Of a DNA stretch of 64,000 nucleotides, positions 59,001 through 64,000 are shown piece by piece. How positions within the stretch are numbered: the stretch's first letter is position 1; each line of letters begins with the position of its first letter. The position numbers and the translations under genes are program-made. Origin of the DNA: Climacium dendroides (lineage: Eukaryota > Streptophyta > Bryopsida > Hypnales > Climaciaceae); NCBI GenBank assembly GCA_950106755.1, contig OX467084.1, positions 6,634,001-6,698,000 of the forward strand, given 5' to 3'. The notes under the pieces were generated by a model. That model was not told the origin of the DNA, searched no databases, and saw nothing but the letters and a program-made list of their open reading frames with translations.

Positions 59001-60469
59001 TCTTTTACATTGGACCACTCTGGTATATAGTGTCTTTACAAGGTTAAGCTAATTTCTATAGAGAGACTAAGTCAAAATTACAATTAGTAGAAATTTTTTT
59101 ACATATAAATAAATAAATAATTTAAAATTTAAAATGAAAATATGATAGTTTTTTGTAATTTTTGTGAATTTTCTAAATGTGAAATCTTAAATTGTTCTAT
59201 ATAGGTGTATGTTTGAAGTGCTTCTTTTAGAAAGACCCAAAGCCATCTATTAAAAAGCTATATTATATTGCATCTATATTATGCCACATGTAAAGTTGGA
59301 GACATTTCACAAGGATGATTTAACTCCAAATGTTTTTTGGGTCAAAATTTTAAAAATACTACCCACATTGCCCCCCAAATAGCACCTTCTAGAAATAGAC
59401 ATGTTAATTAAAATTTATACTTTTTAAAAAATTTGTAACTATAGGATCTTATTCTTGACTAGTGAAAGGATCTTGCTAAAAAATTGGAGTTCAAAAATTA
59501 CTTATGTGTGAGATATAATCGAGCATAGAGCAATACAATGGTTTTTACTAAGGTTGCCTTGGCTTTTGACAATGTGGTTATATTGAGCTTTCAAAATAAT
59601 ACTTTGCTCAAATTGGAGGTAGAAAACAACACAAAACATGATTTTGTAGCCAATTGTTAAATCTTTGTAAAAATTAGATTTCCTAAGAAGGTAATTTCAT
59701 TTTTTAGTCAAAAAAATTGAGAGTAGAAATCCAAAATCTAATACTTCTTTTTTGGATGTGACACCAATTTATCTTAATCATACTATTTGAAATCAATGCA
59801 ATTTGAAATATTATTAAATTGTATCCATTTCCACAAAATTAAAATTTTATAGATGAAACTAATTTTGCACCCTTGTTACTAAAACAAGCAATTGTGATAC
59901 AAGAATTGTGATACAAGAAATTATTTCAATTGTGATACAAGAAGTTAGAAAGTAACATGGAACCAAAAACTATAGTGGTGATGAAGGAGCAATGTCCCGC
60001 TCTTTCGATTGTTTGTTGTTCAAAGTAGTCCAATCACTTTTGAGTAAGGTAGCTACTCATGTACTTCCTTTCAATAAAGTAGCTACCCCCAAACCACCAC
60101 TTCTTGCTATTGTGCTTAGGTGCTATTAATAGAGTATTTAAATTTCCATTGATTTTCTTGTTGACAAGTGAAAAGAGGTTCCAATGCACCAAAGAACGCA
60201 AAGTTTGTATACCGTATGCATGCAAAAGGTTTGAAGGATCAAAGTTCTTTTTTGGTAGATGTAATAAAATTGTTTCTTCCACATATGCATATATTGATTT
60301 TGGAGATATACACACAATGATGTTGCCAATTTAGGTAGAATGCAATTTTGGGTGTGAAGTGAGCACCTATAGATTGACTTAGATAATTCAATTAGGAAAA
60401 TTAAGATTTAGTGTAGAGTTTGTTTAAGGAGGCAAGATAAATAGGATTGCTACTAAATATTTTTAATTT
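59001..60469. other. Intergenic, no gene seen
   Basis: 59893-59947 has ATTGTGATACAAGAA three times. 60130-60320, read on minus, resembles 62290-62450 (...CTTTTGCATACGGTATCCAAA), an inverted pair of repeat fragments. Open frames of 93 codons or fewer here overlap on both strands and are not supported. Confidence 0.4.
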
Positions 60470-61760
60470 GAATCATTGCAATCCAAAGTAAGAATATGCA
60501 CTTCCAGCTTGAATAATGTGAATTCCTCAAAAGGTAAGCTAACTCCAAAATTTGCCACTCTACTTTTAAAAGCCACAAGGGTTTAGAAGCTTCCAATCAT
60601 TCTCTTTTCTTTTATTCACTACTTATGACTTTAATCTTTCTTCCAAATTGGAACTTCAAATCCAATTTATTTGCATTGCTACTTACACCTTCCAACTTGA
60701 TTTTAATTGCTTTATAGATTGACTTTAACTCCTTGATAAAAGCACTTGAATTTTTAGCTTCCAATTTGATACTAAAATCTTCAAGCACACAATTGGTCTT
60801 CAGATAACATTGGTAGCCACACAATTTGCATCCTTTGCACACCAACTCATGGTCATCTTCCTTAAACTCTACTCTATCCATAGCTCAATTAGCATGTTTT
60901 CTCTCAACTAGGAATTAAATCTCATATTCACAAATACTCAAACACTCACAATGATTTGGTTCTCAACTTACACACCAATTTTGAATCAACAAAAAATTGC
61001 TTTTAAAGACAATGTTCAAACCTTAAATATCCATCTCAAACTATTACAAATAGGAAACATTACCCAATCCCCAATTGGTTCATAAAATCCATTTAAACAT
61101 TGGTGTACTTATAGATACAAAACATTAATTTCCAATTAATTAGGATAATTATCTTTTCAAATTTGAAAACACTTACACCTCACATACAAACTAGTTACTT
61201 AATTATCGACTTACAATGTAACAAAAACATTCAAAGAACTCCTTACTTCCATGGCACAACATTACAACCTTAAACTTAATAATTCAAAACATACTACAAT
61301 GACACCCCACACTCCAACTTGAATCATAACTTATACTTACTCATTCAACAAGCATGCCTTACTTCCCAAACAAGTGACAAACACATGACAAAATTCGAGC
61401 AACCATTTTAATCCGACTTGACATGCACATGAGCACTAACAAACCTTCAACCTAGATTCACAGTTTATAACTTGTAGATCCAAACAATTTTACAATAACC
61501 ATAACACACACACACTATAGGGTAACCAATTGGGCTCATTGTATTGTAAAAATGGTGAATACATCACAGTGTACAATCTTTTAAAGTTTTCCAACCACTA
61601 TCTCATTCATTCATATTGTCTCCATCACTTGTAACTTTACATCTCCATCATACATACTAACACTCATCATCTCATAACTCCAAACAAAAAAAAATACATA
61701 GCCTACTCGTTCACTTAATTCTCTCATAGTAGGTGTTAAACCAAATTGGCCCTATTTTGA
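60470..61760. repeat. Family A repeat (copy 3), with an 89-codon open frame
   Basis: Shares its phrase order with 1880-3400. A minus frame at 60881-60612 stays open for 89 codons and contains CKGCKLCGYQC, a Cys cluster that could bind metal, followed by charged helical sequence. It does not fit the CCHC zinc knuckle of retrotransposon gag. Because the same stretch in copy 1 is not open, it may be a relic of the element's own protein. Confidence 0.4.
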
Positions 61761-62750
61761 CCACAAAACAAGCCATTAAAAAAAAAACAGCCTTCAATGG
61801 AACTTACAACCCCTTCTGAGGGACTATAGCCATTGTGGCCACCAACTTTAAAAAAATTAAAATAAATGAATTATTTAAAAAATATAAAAAATATGAAATT
61901 ATCTTTATTTATTTTTTAAATAATTAAAATAATAATTCAAGAATAGTTTGAGTGGTTGCACTCTTACTATGTTAGATTCTAAAATTCTAAAATTTTGTAC
62001 TTATTTTAGTATTAATTATTTTTTCAATTTTTCAATTATTTTTTCAAGTATTGAATTGAACTGGCCCGTGCAAACGAGGTCCTGCAGTTCACTGGCCACT
62101 TTTTTTCAATTTTTTTTTAATCCTCCATAGTTCCCTACTTTCTGGGAACTCATAGTCCTTGTGAGGGCTTGTTTTTTAACTAATGAATGGGCTTGCCAAC
62201 TTGGAACAGAAAAACACAAAAACAAAAGAAAAAAATGCAAAAAAACATTATTTTTTCAAACTTCATAGCCCCCCAATATACCATTGACCCTAAACAACCA
62301 TCTTTACTCTGCATACTTCTCCAAAATCAATTATGTACCTATGTGGAAGAAATCGTTCTAGAACCAAACTTTGTTCCTTCATAACTTTTGCATACGGTAT
62401 CCAAATGCTGCACTCTTTAAGGTAACTACGTCCAAAATGACATAAATAAGCTCTGTAGCAAACTACTATGCATTAAAAAATGAACAACAATTTTTGCACT
62501 AGATTGGTGAAGGACTATGGATCAAAATGCAAGGGGTTCCATAACTTTTGGACACATTGTGAAATTAGTTATGAATTTTCAAAGATGCAAGGTGCACGGC
62601 ACTAAAAGTTTCATGTAGGTGATGCCCAAATGCATTTGATGCACATGAAAGAAATGACACTAATAATATCAAAACATGTGATAGAAAAGAAACAAAAGCA
62701 ACTAAAAGTGTACCCCAAATTGACCACTTGTAAAGTTGCCACCTTCACAT
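61761..62750. other. Intergenic, no gene seen
   Basis: AT-rich sequence with A and T runs. 62290-62450 is the partner of the inverted fragment at 60130-60320. Confidence 0.4.
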
Positions 62751-62751
62751 T

Positions 62752-62764
62752 ACTATAAATAGAG
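62752..62764 (+). promoter_or_regulatory. TATA box (CTATAAATAGAG)
   Basis: A strong plant TATA box on plus. About 70 bases further on begins a 46-codon open frame, and composition changes from AT-rich to mixed soon after. Confidence 0.4.
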
Positions 62765-62830
62765 TTGCACACTACATACAACTACTCCAACTTCACTTCA
62801 CACTTGTCCTTGTAAAGTGCACCTTTTTGG

Positions 62831-62971
62831 ATGTCCTCCCTTTTTCAGTTTCCCTTCGAAAATAGGGGTCGATTTTGTGGAGTGGTACATTTCGGTGTAG
62901 TGCGTAGGTTGGAACCTCCTTTCCACAACAACAACAACAACAAAATCGATGGAAATTCGACCACTTTTTAA
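62831..62971 (+). CDS. Possible small open frame, 46 aa
   Basis: ATG at 62831, TAA at 62969-62971, peptide starting MSSLFQFPFENRGRF and containing five consecutive Asn encoded by an (AAC)n microsatellite. It is placed well behind the TATA box at 62752. Minus-strand frames of 69-79 codons overlap it, no homology is recognised, and the repeat makes conservation doubtful. Confidence 0.2.
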   Translation: MSSLFQFPFENRGRFCGVVHFGVVRRLEPPFHNNNNNKIDGNSTTF

Positions 62972-64000
62972 ATATTGATAGTAAATAGGCACACAGTAGC
63001 AAAAAGTGGCGGTTTGGGGGGTACCCACCTTACCCACCTTTGTGCAAACTAATAAGCAGCCTGCCTTTCGCCCCTCAGGCCCTCACCACACAGAGCCAAC
63101 AAATGTCAGTGCAGTGGGATCCATGGGTCCACTTCCGGTGTGAATGGGGCTATTACTAGGAAGCAAATCTCTACAGTCTCAGTGCTACACAGGCAGGGAC
63201 TTCAAACAAATGTCCGAGTATCCGGGTTCCTCGGTCTGGATTTCCTTCGATCCAGTCTCATCCAAGCAGAAGGATCTGAACTAAAACATGTAATTTATAA
63301 AAAAAAAAAGGGTTTCAGTTTTTCTTTCTCATGAAGCAAACGAAATTAATGTAAAAGTTTAGGGTACACAAACTCACACAGTCACACTCTCCCAGTAATA
63401 ACTGTGGGTAGGCTTCAACTTAGGCTTGTCAGGGAGGAGACAGCAGAGCAGAAGGATGGGCCGTCGCCACCCTGAGCGAATTTCAGCCCCACTTCGTCGC
63501 AGCTTCCGCCGGCGCAACTGCTGTACAGTACCCCGACATCAGTTGCGAAGTTGGATCGGTGCTTTTTTCCACAGCTGCCCCGTGCCCTGAGCCCACTTGC
63601 TCGAGTCGCCACAGACACAATTCCCACCAGGGCTTCAGGGCAATCGCTGATGATTTACATCCGTGGAGGCATGGTTGCATCCAAACTGTGACGAAAGCCA
63701 CGATGACGTCTGGAATTTTGGATGTGCTGTGGAGAACGCTGACCGCGGGGGGGTTTCTGGCGGGGCTTCGAAATGGCGAGCTGGACTGACCGGGGGAGTG
63801 TGGACCCCGGCCTTTGTACAGCTTAACCGCCCTGGTTGTTGTTGTGGCGCTTGGAGAAGCCAGAGTCCATGCTGATTTTGGATTAAAGAAGAATTTTCGT
63901 AATTCAGGTTGGAGGCGGCACTGCGGAGGCTGCATTTTTTTCATCAATCCCGGAGCAATTTGAAAGAGAGGGCCATTGGATTGCGCTTCTGCGCGCGGGC
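62972..64000. other. Gene-like region at the right edge, unresolved
   Basis: GC rises strongly from 63400. Minus open frames at 63947-63483 (154 codons) and 63627-63415 (70 codons) overlap each other, and a plus frame from about 63926 to the edge (VGGGTAEAAFFSSIPEQFER) follows a possible acceptor GTAATTCAG. None has a recognisable domain, and the strand cannot be decided. A gene start or first exon cut by the window edge is likely. Confidence 0.35.

Overview
The window is nuclear DNA of a land plant. The evidence is a plant S1-type self-incompatibility-like secreted protein, a plant-type BTB/POZ protein, a Cys-rich plant family usually annotated PLAC8-like, an En/Spm (CACTA) transposon with a Transposase_21 gene, plant-type GT-AG introns, and AAACCCTA telobox motifs. 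Long AT-rich intergenic stretches full of decayed repeats point to a large, repeat-rich genome. I cannot name the species.

Layout. 1-1600: edge of a gene-like region, with a minus-strand C-terminal exon at 498-613 and a minus-strand TATA box near 1311. 1840-5600: decayed repeats. 5915-6361: intact intronless S-protein homologue. 7636-8607: non-autonomous CACTA element with ATT target duplication. 8608-14950: gene-free, with a decayed ~110 bp tandem array. 14956-15455: a 500 bp element between TTAA sites. 15598-15888: orphan RING open frame. 16191-16457 and 16812-17289: two terminal-inverted-repeat elements. 18529-19821: BTB gene on minus, with an inferred 5' UTR intron. 21262-21620: tandem duplications. 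24754-26942: a foldback MITE, then a four-unit array made of the last codons and 3' UTR of the adjacent two-exon PLAC8-like gene. 27000-34342: gene-poor, with several foldback elements.

34343-48111 is a 13.8 kb CACTA element with matching termini and AAT target duplication. It carries an apparently intact four-exon TnpD-like transposase (minus, 1,164 aa when spliced) and a divergent TnpA-like gene (plus). They share a central, probably bidirectional, promoter region. GACGTC-type motifs occur in the subterminal regions and also through its introns and spacers. Two paralogous copies of the repeat it landed in act as empty sites and support the boundaries.

48112-62700: mostly three old dispersed repeat families, a small gene-like island (50590-51450) with a G-box and a long hairpin, and a 132 bp CACTA derivative. 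63000-64000: composition rises again, suggesting a gene entering from the right edge; I could not resolve it.

How they work together: the host genes look unrelated to each other. The coherent system is the CACTA family: one element with a seemingly complete transposase and five smaller relatives or CACTA-ended foldbacks. One of those has a terminus fused to the tandemly copied 3' end of the PLAC8-like gene.
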